Source: Flavobacterium cheongpyeongense
Lineage (GTDB): Bacteria > Bacteroidota > Bacteroidia > Flavobacteriales > Flavobacteriaceae
NCBI RefSeq assembly: GCF_003202435.1
Contig: NZ_QJHK01000004.1
Coordinates: 62,001-126,000, forward strand
Direction: 5' to 3'
Length of the DNA stretch: 64,000 nt
Shown: in pieces, positions 32,139 to 41,231 of the stretch
Position numbering within the stretch: the stretch's first letter is position 1
Layout: each line of letters starts with the position of its first letter
Position numbers and translations under genes: made by a program
The notes under the pieces: model-generated
Databases searched by the model: none
Seen by the model: the letters and a program-made list of their open reading frames with translations, nothing else
Told to the model about the DNA's origin: nothing

Positions 32139-35100
32139 ATGAAATTCACAAAATTATTTTTTTGTATTTCGTCGTTAATGTTTTCAATTAGTGTAATGGC
32201 ACAGGAAATTACAGTTAGTGGAACCATAAATGATGAAAATGGATTACCCGTCCCAGGGGCGACAATTTTGATTAAAGGCACAAAAAAATCGAGTGCTTCA
32301 GACTTTGACGGTAAATATCAAATTAGTGCTCCTAGTAATGGGACATTAATTGTAAGCTTTGTTGGTTATAATACAATCGAAGAAGCAATAGCTGGAAGAA
32401 TAAAACTTGATATTAAATTAACTGCTGCGTCTCAAAGCTTAAATGAGGTAGTTGTGGTAGGATATGGTACCCAGAAGAAAGGTCTAATTACTGGCGCAAC
32501 AACAAATCTAAAAGGTGAGACACTTCAGGAACTAAATACGGGGTCTGCAATGGAATCTCTTCAGGGAATTGCTCCTGGTGTGAGTGTAACAAGAAATAAT
32601 GGAGCACCTGGCGCTGGTACAAGAATAACTATCCGCGGATTAGGTACGATTGGAAATTCAAATCCATTATATATTGTGGATGGAATATCCGTAGGAAATA
32701 TAGACTATTTGAGTCCATCTGATATTGAATCAATTGACGTTCTAAAGGATGCCGCTTCTGCAGCAATTTACGGTTCCAGAGCTGCAAACGGTGTTGTTTT
32801 AGTCACTACAGTAAAAGGTAAAAAAGGAAGACCTGCAAGAATTAGTTATGACTCATACTACGGAATTCAAAATACATATAAAAACTTAGATCCTTTAAAC
32901 GCACAGGAATATATGTACATCATGGATGAAGGAATGATAAATGATGGTCTGGCTCCAAATGATTGGAAAGCTATTATTAGCAATAATACCTGGCTTGAAG
33001 GAAGATTTCCTGGTGCCGGAACGCAATTGGGTAATGAAATTTGGGATAATTTACAAAAAGGCTGGACAGGAACTAACTGGATTAATGAAATGACAAAAAA
33101 AGATGCACCTATCGTAAACCACTCCTTGAATATTACTGGTGGAAGTGAAGATATTACATATTCATTAGGTCTTTCCTACTTTGATCAGGATGGTATAATT
33201 GGAGGTAATATTGTAGATGCAGGATTTAAAAGACTGACTGCAAGAATCAATACACAAATGGTTTTGAAAAAGAACGACAGTCATAGCATAATTACCGTTG
33301 GAGAAAATATTACCTATACCAATTCTCAAAATAGAGGTGTATCTACCGGTAATATCTATGGCAATGATTTACACAATGCCCTTGTACAAAATCCATTGCA
33401 ACCAGCTTACTGGCAGCCAGCAATAGATAAAAATATAAATCAGTTTGGATTTACACCAACTTTGGATGGCTTATCAACAGGTCAAACGAATCCTTTAGCT
33501 GTGATGTTTTATAGAAGTAATTATAACTACCCAAAAGACAACAAGATTATAGGTAACGCTTTTGTAGAAGTTGAACCTATCAAAGATTTGAAATTTAGAT
33601 CCGTTTATGGTATTGATTCTTGGTTTGGATATAGCAGATCAATGAATCCAAAATACAATTTAGGGAGACTTTATGATGATAATGTAGAAGGTGCTTCCCA
33701 AAGTGAATACATAGGTGCAAATTCTACCTGGACAAACACAGTGTCCTATGCAAAACAAGCTGGAAATCATAGCTTTAATGCATTAATAGGAACCGAATTA
33801 ATTAAAAGTATTGTAAATAATAATATTTCGGGTTCTAAAAATGGTTTGAAATTTCCAGGAGATCCTAAATATGCCTACTTAGACAACACATTACCTGTCA
33901 CCTCAATAAACGACATTAGTACAGGTGGATTTGATTGGGCTGCCGGGGGAGGTGCTATTTTGTCTTATATGGTCAGAGCACAATATGATTATAAAGAGAA
34001 GTATCTCCTTTCTGCGACAATGCGTGCAGATGGATCATCGAATTTTGCAAAGGAAAACAGATGGGGTTATTTTCCATCAGTTTCTGCTGGTTGGGTAATT
34101 ACGAAAGAAGATTTTATGTCTAGTACTTATAATGTACTTAATTCATTAAAAATAAGAGGAAGCTGGGGACAAAATGGAAACCAGTCGGTTGATAACTTCC
34201 AATATTCAGCCACTATATCAAATGTTTTTCCTGGTTACTTTTTTGGAGATACCAAACCAGTTTCTGGTTCAACAGCATATCCTTCAAGAGTTACAAATCC
34301 TGATATTACATGGGAAACTTCAGAACAGTTAGATTTAGGATTTGATGCAAGCTTATTTGATTCAAAATTAGGTGTAACTTTTGACTGGTACAAAAAGAAA
34401 ACAATAGACTGGCTAGTATTAGCATCTATTGGTCAGGCTGCAGGAGCACCACCACCTTATATTAATGGGGGAGATATTGAAAATAAAGGTATTGAATTTT
34501 CAATAAATTGGAAAGATAAAATAGCAGGATTTAAATATGGCATTACAATAAGTGGGGCTAAAAATGCTAACAAAGTAACTAAAGTTGACAATGCTGATGG
34601 AATAATCCATGGTCCAAGCAATGTATTATCACAAGGTACTGGCGAAATTTCAAGAGCACAGGTTGGACAGCCAATTGGCTATTTCTATGGATATAAGGCC
34701 GATGGGATTTTACAAAATCAACAAGAAGTCAATGCTTATGTAGGACCAACCGGGCAACCTTATTTTGCAGACCAACGTCCTGGAGATGTTCGTTTTGTAG
34801 ACCAAAATCAAGATGGTGTAATTAATGATGCCGATAGAGTTTATCTTGGTAATCCTAATCCGGATTTCGAATTAGGTATACAACTAAACTTTGAATATGA
34901 AAATGTTTACCTGAATACAACTATGGCCGGAAAATTTGGAATGCAGGTAATGCAGTCTTACAGGTCTTTTGCAGATAATCCAAAACAAAACTACACTTCA
35001 GACGTATTTAATCGTTGGCATGGAGAAGGAACTTCAGATAAAATGCCAAGGTTAAGTTCTGTAGTAAACAGAAACACCCAGCTTGTTTCTGATATTTTTA

Positions 35101-35354
35101 TGCAAAACGCTGATTACTTAAGAATTAACAATATAACTCTGGGATATAATTTTAATGAACTTCTTAAAGACATTAAATTTATTTCTAATCTTAAAGTTTA
35201 TGCAGCAGTCAATAACTTGTACACATTTACTAATTATGATGGCATGGATCCGGAAGTTCGTTTTGGACATGATGCAGGCTGGGCCTCAGGTGTAGATTTA
35301 GGTTTATATCCGCAAGCAAGAACAGTAATGTTTGGTTTAAGTGCAGATTTTTAA
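32139..35354 (+). CDS. SusC/RagA-family TonB-dependent outer-membrane transporter
   Basis: This 1071-residue protein has a signal peptide and a carboxypeptidase-like domain (VSGTINDENGLPVPGATI to about residue 95). A TonB-box region (EVVVVGYGTQKKG near residue 105) follows, then a plug domain (GLGTIGNSNPLYIVDGIS, LKDAASAAIYGSRAANGVV) and a 22-strand-type barrel to the C-terminal FGLSADF. It would import oligosaccharides with its SusD partner. It is the first gene of the polysaccharide utilisation operon; a 17-base gap separates it from the susD start. Confidence 0.96.
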   Translation: MKFTKLFFCISSLMFSISVMAQEITVSGTINDENGLPVPGATILIKGTKKSSASDFDGKYQISAPSNGTLIVSFVGYNTIEEAIAGRIKLDIKLTAASQSLNEVVVVGYGTQKKGLITGATTNLKGETLQELNTGSAMESLQGIAPGVSVTRNNGAPGAGTRITIRGLGTIGNSNPLYIVDGISVGNIDYLSPSDIESIDVLKDAASAAIYGSRAANGVVLVTTVKGKKGRPARISYDSYYGIQNTYKNLDPLNAQEYMYIMDEGMINDGLAPNDWKAIISNNTWLEGRFPGAGTQLGNEIWDNLQKGWTGTNWINEMTKKDAPIVNHSLNITGGSEDITYSLGLSYFDQDGIIGGNIVDAGFKRLTARINTQMVLKKNDSHSIITVGENITYTNSQNRGVSTGNIYGNDLHNALVQNPLQPAYWQPAIDKNINQFGFTPTLDGLSTGQTNPLAVMFYRSNYNYPKDNKIIGNAFVEVEPIKDLKFRSVYGIDSWFGYSRSMNPKYNLGRLYDDNVEGASQSEYIGANSTWTNTVSYAKQAGNHSFNALIGTELIKSIVNNNISGSKNGLKFPGDPKYAYLDNTLPVTSINDISTGGFDWAAGGGAILSYMVRAQYDYKEKYLLSATMRADGSSNFAKENRWGYFPSVSAGWVITKEDFMSSTYNVLNSLKIRGSWGQNGNQSVDNFQYSATISNVFPGYFFGDTKPVSGSTAYPSRVTNPDITWETSEQLDLGFDASLFDSKLGVTFDWYKKKTIDWLVLASIGQAAGAPPPYINGGDIENKGIEFSINWKDKIAGFKYGITISGAKNANKVTKVDNADGIIHGPSNVLSQGTGEISRAQVGQPIGYFYGYKADGILQNQQEVNAYVGPTGQPYFADQRPGDVRFVDQNQDGVINDADRVYLGNPNPDFELGIQLNFEYENVYLNTTMAGKFGMQVMQSYRSFADNPKQNYTSDVFNRWHGEGTSDKMPRLSSVVNRNTQLVSDIFMQNADYLRINNITLGYNFNELLKDIKFISNLKVYAAVNNLYTFTNYDGMDPEVRFGHDAGWASGVDLGLYPQARTVMFGLSADF

Positions 35355-35370
35355 TATAAATACATTCACA

Positions 35371-37080
35371 ATGAAAACAATAAAATATTTTATAGCAATT
35401 TCAGCAATTATTGTTGTGTCAAGTTGCTCTGATGTTCTGGATACTGAGAATCTTAAAGATAAAAGTCTGGAGACTTTCTATAAATCACCTACTGACATTA
35501 ACGAAGCCATAGCTGGTGTATATAATGCTATTTATACCACGAATGTTCATAGTGAAGAACAAATGGCAGCTAACCTCATGGATAATATGATGTTAGGTGG
35601 CGGAGGTCCTGATGACAAATCGGCGAAGTACGTTGACAATTTTGAAGATCCTACTGATGATACGTATTATGACTTATGGGGACAATCCTACAAAGGTATA
35701 GCAAGAGCTAATGCTATTATTGAAAAAACAGCTGACGCAAATTTTACCACCTATTTTGCTACTCCTGCACAAGCAGAGGAATTTAAAAACCAAGCAATTG
35801 GTGAAGCATTATTCATGAGAGCCTTTTTTTACTTCAGGTTAGCTAAATTTTTTGGCGGAGTACCTTTGATTACTAAAATTGATGGTGTGAAAAATGGTCC
35901 ACGAGCAACCTACTCAGAAACATTTGCACAAATTGCTTCAGATTTAAAGCTGGCAATCGAGACAATGCCAGCAAAACCCTTTACGAGTATTCCAACCTCA
36001 GAGTATGGACATGCAAATAAATGGGTTGCCGAAGCATATTTAGCACGCGTATTTTTATTCTATACAGGCTACATGACTAATATTGAAAAACAGGCTACAA
36101 CAGATTTACCATTAGTTGATGGTTCAAAATTAACTGCCAATGATGTTACTACCCATTTAAATGATTGTATTAACAACAGTGGCTATAAATTAGCTTCTGA
36201 TTTTAGAAATATATGGCCGTATTCATATGTAAATAAAGCTTCCGGAAAACCAATTTTACCTTGGGCAGCAACTGAAAATTTATCATGGATTGGTCAGGAT
36301 GGTTCTACTCCAACTTTTGGAACAGGAAATTTTGAATCTATGTTTGTACAAAGATTTTCATTTGGCGATTGGGGATGGTCAAATGGTAACATTTACACAA
36401 ACAGACTTTGTTTATTTAATGCGTTACGTGATAACTCACTGGTACCTTTTGGAGCTGGATGGGGATGGCTTACTGTTAATCCTAAGCTTTATAACAACTG
36501 GTCAGATCTTGATCCACGAAAAAGAGGTTCAATACTAGAAGTTGGTAAGGCAGATCAGGGCACAGAAAATTATGTTGGAGGATTTGGTACTCACGAAACA
36601 GGTTATTTCAATAAAAAATATACCTCTTTACAATATCCAACAGCAGCGGGAGCAACAGTAGGAATGTTTGTTCAGTTATATGGATGGAAAAACACAGATA
36701 TGCAGTTAATGCACGCACAGGATTTTATCTTTATGCGTTTTGCAGATGTATTGTTAATGCATTCTGAAATTACTCAAACTCCTGCGGGAATAAATGCTGT
36801 AAGAACAAGAGCCGGTGGGTTACCATCTGTTGGCTATTCAATCGAAGCTTTAAAAGAGGAGCGCTTACATGAATTTGCATTCGAAGGCCTACACTGGTTT
36901 GATTTAGTGCGTTGGGGAGATGTAGAAACCGCATTTAACGATTCTTTTCCGGTTAAAAACACAGGAACTGATGCAACTTACAGTGTCAAATACAGACCTG
37001 AAACTAAAGCTTTAGTTTCAATTCCTGAAACGGAAATTAGATTATCTAATGGAGTTTATGTACAAAATCCGGGTTGGTAA
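35371..37080 (+). CDS. SusD/RagB-family surface glycan-binding lipoprotein
   Basis: The 569-residue lipoprotein has lipobox ISSCS-type sequence (VVSSCSDVLDTE) at about residue 19. It has SusD N-terminal features such as SPTDINEAIAGVYNAIY, the TPR-like helices around EALFMRAFFYFRLAKFFGGVP, and a SusD C-terminal end (ALKEERLHEFAFEGLHWFDLVRWGD). It would bind the glycan and cap the SusC barrel. The ATG at 35371 gives a proper lipoprotein signal; 10 extra codons upstream lie in the susC stop region. Confidence 0.95.
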   Translation: MKTIKYFIAISAIIVVSSCSDVLDTENLKDKSLETFYKSPTDINEAIAGVYNAIYTTNVHSEEQMAANLMDNMMLGGGGPDDKSAKYVDNFEDPTDDTYYDLWGQSYKGIARANAIIEKTADANFTTYFATPAQAEEFKNQAIGEALFMRAFFYFRLAKFFGGVPLITKIDGVKNGPRATYSETFAQIASDLKLAIETMPAKPFTSIPTSEYGHANKWVAEAYLARVFLFYTGYMTNIEKQATTDLPLVDGSKLTANDVTTHLNDCINNSGYKLASDFRNIWPYSYVNKASGKPILPWAATENLSWIGQDGSTPTFGTGNFESMFVQRFSFGDWGWSNGNIYTNRLCLFNALRDNSLVPFGAGWGWLTVNPKLYNNWSDLDPRKRGSILEVGKADQGTENYVGGFGTHETGYFNKKYTSLQYPTAAGATVGMFVQLYGWKNTDMQLMHAQDFIFMRFADVLLMHSEITQTPAGINAVRTRAGGLPSVGYSIEALKEERLHEFAFEGLHWFDLVRWGDVETAFNDSFPVKNTGTDATYSVKYRPETKALVSIPETEIRLSNGVYVQNPGW

Positions 37081-37108
37081 TATTTAATAACTATTAATAA
37101 ACAAAAAC

Positions 37109-37897
37109 ATGAAAATTAATAAAATAATAGATCTCATCTTTGTATCGTTTTTGCTTGTTTTTACAGCATGCGACTCAATTGTAGATGAACAGCATTTAAC
37201 GGATTCTACAGATGTTGCAGGTGTTGAGTTAGTCACTACTCAAAGTACTCCGGGAGGAAATAAAATTACTTTAAAAATGGCTTCACCAGGAATTACAGGA
37301 TATTGGGATTATAATTTAGGGAAAGCACTGACCAATGAAGTAACAGTTGTTTATCCTATTCCCGGAAAATCAACATTTACTTATGTAGGAAGTTTAGGTT
37401 CTAAATTTTTCACCAAAACAATTGATGTACAAATTGATCAGCTGGACACACCATTAGATCAGGACTGGTATGACTTGGTTAGCAATAATACATCAGCAGG
37501 TAAAACATGGGTCTTTGACGGATCAGTTGGTTCCGGCAGGTTTTGGTGGTTTATGTCACCTCCAGGAAGCCCTGATGGTGCTATGACTGCATGGTGGAAC
37601 GCAGGAGATTGCTGCCCTCCAAGTGATGCAACAGGTAAAATGCATTTCGATTTAAATGGTGCGGCAAACTTTACTCATTATGCAACACCAACAGCAACAG
37701 CAGAAAAAGGAAGTTTTGTATTAGATCCTGCAAATAAAAAATTAATCATTACAGGATCAAAAATGTTAGGATATGCAGCAGGCAATGCTGACGGTGTTTA
37801 CACAATTGTAACACTTACACCAGACAAAATGGTACTTTATTTAAGCAATAATGAAGCTAATGGTACAGGATGGACATTTGTTTTCAAACCTCAATAA
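37109..37897 (+). CDS. PUL-encoded surface lipoprotein (SusE-position glycan-binding protein)
   Basis: A 262-residue lipoprotein (LLVFTACDSIVDEQ at about residue 16-29). After an Ig-like N-terminal part (KITLKMASPGITGYWDYNLG) it has a Trp- and Cys-containing domain, SGRFWWFMSPPGSPDG and WWNAGDCCPPSDATG, with many aromatics suitable for sugar binding. Its position directly after susD is the normal place for a SusE/F-like or PKD-like surface glycan-binding protein. I cannot name a precise family. Confidence 0.75.
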   Translation: MKINKIIDLIFVSFLLVFTACDSIVDEQHLTDSTDVAGVELVTTQSTPGGNKITLKMASPGITGYWDYNLGKALTNEVTVVYPIPGKSTFTYVGSLGSKFFTKTIDVQIDQLDTPLDQDWYDLVSNNTSAGKTWVFDGSVGSGRFWWFMSPPGSPDGAMTAWWNAGDCCPPSDATGKMHFDLNGAANFTHYATPTATAEKGSFVLDPANKKLIITGSKMLGYAAGNADGVYTIVTLTPDKMVLYLSNNEANGTGWTFVFKPQ

Positions 37898-37919
37898 TTA
37901 ATATTTGTTAGTTTGCATT

Positions 37920-37952
37920 CTGGTAAGGAAGACTTAAAAACCTTCCTTACTT
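37920..37952 (+). terminator. Hairpin after the PUL lipoprotein gene
   Basis: GTAAGGAAG / CTTCCTTAC form a perfect 9-bp stem with a 10-base loop, but no T run follows. It may protect the mRNA 3' end or cause partial termination. Confidence 0.5.
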
Positions 37953-38090
37953 GATTATCAGCAACTTTATAATAAAAGTAAGTTTAAGTTTGGTTGTTGA
38001 AAATGGTCCATATTCATTTGATGTGGACTATTTTTTAATCCATTTTTAAGTAAACAAATCTAAAAGTCTTACATCAATTATCCATATTCA

Positions 38091-38380
38091 ATAAAAAAAA
38101 CAGGCTTTATTATAACTTGTGCATTCCTGTGCATCGCTGGTTTTTCAAAACAAAAAAATAAAAACATCAAAGTATAAACTACTGCCGATAATACAAAAAT
38201 TAAGGCTCACCCTACAGCCGAAGCAATTTATTAAGCACATCTTTTTTAAATATTAATAAAACAGTAGCAACAATTGTAATGAATAAGACCGACAAAGAAA
38301 TAGCGTATAATCTAACCCTTGATTCTGAAAAAACTGCTGTTAAAATTCCTTCACATGTGATACAAACATTAGTGTATTAG
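38091..38380 (+). pseudogene. Internally deleted GH30-like glycoside hydrolase remnant
   Basis: Reading from 38091, with ATA where a start ATG is expected, gives a secretion signal (KKTGFIITCAFLCIAGF) then KNIKV-stop-TTADNTKIKAHPTAE, like the beginning of GH30 enzymes (VxVYTTAxxT); the stop (TAA at 38175) is one substitution from Tyr. From about 38228 another frame reads LLSTSFLNINKTVATIVMN, KTDKEIAYNL and PSHVIQTLVY-stop (38378), the typical GH30 C-terminal beta-sandwich end. Several hundred codons including the catalytic barrel are missing between them. GH30 (beta-1,6-glucanase or glucosylceramidase type) is my family call from the two ends. Confidence 0.6.
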
Positions 38381-38445
38381 ATATTTAAACATCTAATTTT
38401 CCCAAACAGATTCATAATTAAAATATAATCAAATTAATTGAAATC

Positions 38446-40188
38446 ATGAAAAAATTGGCCCTGACACTGCTCTTATTATTTTCAATGACCACTTTTGCAC
38501 AAGGTTTCCTGCATAGAGAAGGACAAAAAATTGTCGATAGCAAAGGAAAAAATATACTCTTAAGAGGTTTAGGATTAGGTGGATGGATGGTTCAGGAGGG
38601 ATACATGCTTCAAACACAATCTTTTGCTGGTCCTCAATATCAAATCAAACAAAAAATTCAGGATGTAATCGGTGAAGAAAATACAAAAGAGTTTTATACT
38701 GCTTATAAATCCAACGGAATTACAAAGCGGGATATAGATTCACTGGCGGCATGGGGATTCAATTCTATTCGTCTGCCTATGCACTATAATTTGTATACAC
38801 CTGCTATTGAAGAGGAAAAAAATGGTGAAATTACATGGAACGAAGAAGGTTTCGATATGACTGACAATTTGCTAAAATGGTGCGAATCGAATAAAATATA
38901 CCTTATTTTAGATCTGCATGCTGCTCCGGGAGGACAAGGAAATGATACTGCAATTTCAGATTATGACATTACAAAACCATCTCTTTGGCAAAGCGAAGCT
39001 AATCAGAAAAAAATAATTGCATTATGGAAAAAATTGGCTTCACGCTATACAAATAATCCATGGATTGGAGCTTACGATATCATCAATGAACCAAACTGGA
39101 ATTTTACCGGAACCAATAAAAATGGATGTGACGAGAATTCAAATATTCCTTTAAGAGAGTTAATGATTGCCATAACAAAAGCAATACGTGAGGTAGACAC
39201 TAATCACTTAATTTTTATTGAGGGCAATTGCTGGGGAAATAACTATAACGGAATTTTTCCTTTATGGGATGAAAATATGGCTTTGAGTTTTCACAAATAC
39301 TGGAATTATAACACAAGAGCTTCTATTCAAAAAATGCTGGATTACAGAACACAATACAACGTGCCAATATGGATGGGGGAAAGTGGTGAAAATTCAAATG
39401 TATGGTTTAGGGATGCTATTTCATTAGTAGAAAAAAATAACATAGGCTGGGCTTTCTGGCCAATGAAAAAAATAGAAAATATTGCCGGGATAACTTCGGT
39501 TACAAAAACTCCTGAATATGATGTCTTATTAAAATACTGGAAAGATGGCGGAGAGAAACCTGATACAGATTTTGCCAAAAGTGCTTTAATGAAAATAGCA
39601 GAAAATTACAAAATCGAAAATGTAACGGTAAAGAAAGATGTAATTGATGCCATGTTTAGACAAGTCAGTACAAATGATACAAAATCATATAAAAAACATT
39701 TTATACCTGGGAAAATTTTTGCCACCGAATATGATTTAGGAACTAATGAACATGCATATCTTGACAAAGATTTTGTTAATTACAAAGTTGATACAGGACA
39801 TTCTGAAGAATGGAACAAAGGAAATTCTATGCGAAATGATGGTGTCGATATTTTACCTAATAAAGATACTTATTCAAATGGATACCAGGTTTCCTTTATC
39901 GAAGATGGAGAATGGCTCTTGTTTACTACAGAAGTTTCAGAACAAAAAGTTTTTAAAGTTGCTATTCGATATTCAAGTGCAAATTCAGAAGGAAAACTTC
40001 ATTTAGAAACCGAGAACGGAAACAAATCAGAAAGTATTCTTCTTCCTGCTACAGGTTCAGACGATAATTGGAAAACAATTATTTTACCACAAGTATCAAT
40101 AAATTTCGCGACTAATAAAATTAAAGTTCTTTTTGAAAGAGGAGGATTTAATTTGAATTATTTTGACTTTAAAGAAAGTAAAAAATAA
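38446..40188 (+). CDS. Secreted GH5-family glycoside hydrolase with C-terminal CBM6-like domain
   Basis: The 580-residue protein has a signal peptide (LALTLLLLFSMTTFAQ). The GH5 barrel shows LLRGLGLGGWMVQEGYM near residue 40, WGFNSIRLPMHYN near residue 106, the acid/base Glu in DIINEPNWNF near residue 213 and the nucleophile Glu in WMGESGEN near residue 313. It resembles the exo-beta-1,3-glucanase side of the family. Residues from about 420 (IFATEYDLG, DVDxx-type NDGVDIL, EDGEWLLFTTEV) look like a CBM6-type beta-sandwich. A beta-glucan substrate is inferred from family and neighbours. Confidence 0.88.
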   Translation: MKKLALTLLLLFSMTTFAQGFLHREGQKIVDSKGKNILLRGLGLGGWMVQEGYMLQTQSFAGPQYQIKQKIQDVIGEENTKEFYTAYKSNGITKRDIDSLAAWGFNSIRLPMHYNLYTPAIEEEKNGEITWNEEGFDMTDNLLKWCESNKIYLILDLHAAPGGQGNDTAISDYDITKPSLWQSEANQKKIIALWKKLASRYTNNPWIGAYDIINEPNWNFTGTNKNGCDENSNIPLRELMIAITKAIREVDTNHLIFIEGNCWGNNYNGIFPLWDENMALSFHKYWNYNTRASIQKMLDYRTQYNVPIWMGESGENSNVWFRDAISLVEKNNIGWAFWPMKKIENIAGITSVTKTPEYDVLLKYWKDGGEKPDTDFAKSALMKIAENYKIENVTVKKDVIDAMFRQVSTNDTKSYKKHFIPGKIFATEYDLGTNEHAYLDKDFVNYKVDTGHSEEWNKGNSMRNDGVDILPNKDTYSNGYQVSFIEDGEWLLFTTEVSEQKVFKVAIRYSSANSEGKLHLETENGNKSESILLPATGSDDNWKTIILPQVSINFATNKIKVLFERGGFNLNYFDFKESKK

Positions 40189-40276
40189 GTTTAAACCCAT
40201 GGTTAACGTTTTTTTAAAAGATGATTTTTTATCAACAGAACTTTAAATGGTAGTTTTGGAGAATAAATTTTTTAAC

Positions 40277-41116
40277 ATGAAAAAGATACAAGTTGTTGTT
40301 TCGTTGCTAATACTGCTTTTTACAAGCACTTCATTTTATGCTCAGGGTTTAAAAATGATGAGCTATAATATACGTTTGGACGTAGCTTCAGACGGAGAAA
40401 ATGCGTGGCCAAACCGAAAAGATTATTTTACTTCTCAAATTCAGTTTTACGATCCTGACATCTTAGGGGTTCAGGAGGCAACCCCTGGTCAGGTTGTTGA
40501 TATTGCTTCGGCTTTGCCGGAATACAGTAAGTTTGGAATAGGAAGAGAAGAGAATGAAACGGGTGAGGCTTGTACTATTTACTATAAAAAAGAACGCTTT
40601 AAAGTAGAACAGATAAATACATTTTGGCTTTCAGAAACACCAAATGTAGTGTCAAAAGGCTGGGATGCTGCATGCAACAGAATTTGTACCTATGCACTTT
40701 TTAAAGATTTAAAAACAAAGAAATCATTTTGGGTTTTCAATACCCATTTGGATCATGTGGGAAATGAAGCCAGAGTGAAAGGAGTCCAGCTAATTCTTTC
40801 GAAGATGAAAGAGATAAATACTAAAAATTATCCGGCATTTTTGATGGGCGATTTTAATTCAGAACCCAATACAAATCAGATTGCAGAGGTAAAAAAAGAA
40901 ATGGATGATACGAAAGAGATTTCAAAAGAAAAACCTTTCGGACCGTCAGGAACATTCAATGATTTTAAACATAATGAGCCGGTTACATTGCTCATAGATT
41001 ACATATTCATTTCTAAAAATAGCGGATTAACAATTCAAAAACATGCCGTTTTAAGTGATTCAAAAGATTTAAAGTATCCTTCGGATCATTTACCTGTTTA
41101 TATAGAAGTTAATTAA
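40277..41116 (+). CDS. Secreted endonuclease/exonuclease/phosphatase-family protein
   Basis: The 279-residue protein has a signal peptide (VVVSLLILLFTSTSFYAQG) and the complete EEP fold motifs: MSYNIRLD, LGVQEA, NTHLDHVG, MGDFNSEP and a C-terminal SDHLPVYIE. The start at 40277 yields the signal peptide; the frame begins 10 codons earlier. EEP proteins of this type, often annotated as nucleases or sphingomyelinases, recur inside Bacteroidota polysaccharide loci; the substrate here is unknown. Confidence 0.88.
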   Translation: MKKIQVVVSLLILLFTSTSFYAQGLKMMSYNIRLDVASDGENAWPNRKDYFTSQIQFYDPDILGVQEATPGQVVDIASALPEYSKFGIGREENETGEACTIYYKKERFKVEQINTFWLSETPNVVSKGWDAACNRICTYALFKDLKTKKSFWVFNTHLDHVGNEARVKGVQLILSKMKEINTKNYPAFLMGDFNSEPNTNQIAEVKKEMDDTKEISKEKPFGPSGTFNDFKHNEPVTLLIDYIFISKNSGLTIQKHAVLSDSKDLKYPSDHLPVYIEVN

Positions 41117-41231
41117 AAACGGTTATTTGCTTTAATCATTCAGAATAAAATTTAGAACAAACAATTAATCTCAAAACCTAAAACAAACAATTATATATAA
41201 AGACAGTCAAAAGAATAAAACAATTTATTTC

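Noticed and set aside
32139..37897. Possible frameshift between susC and susD
   Set aside because: The susD frame is open into the susC stop region, but the proper lipoprotein start at 35371 and the full-length products show two intact genes.
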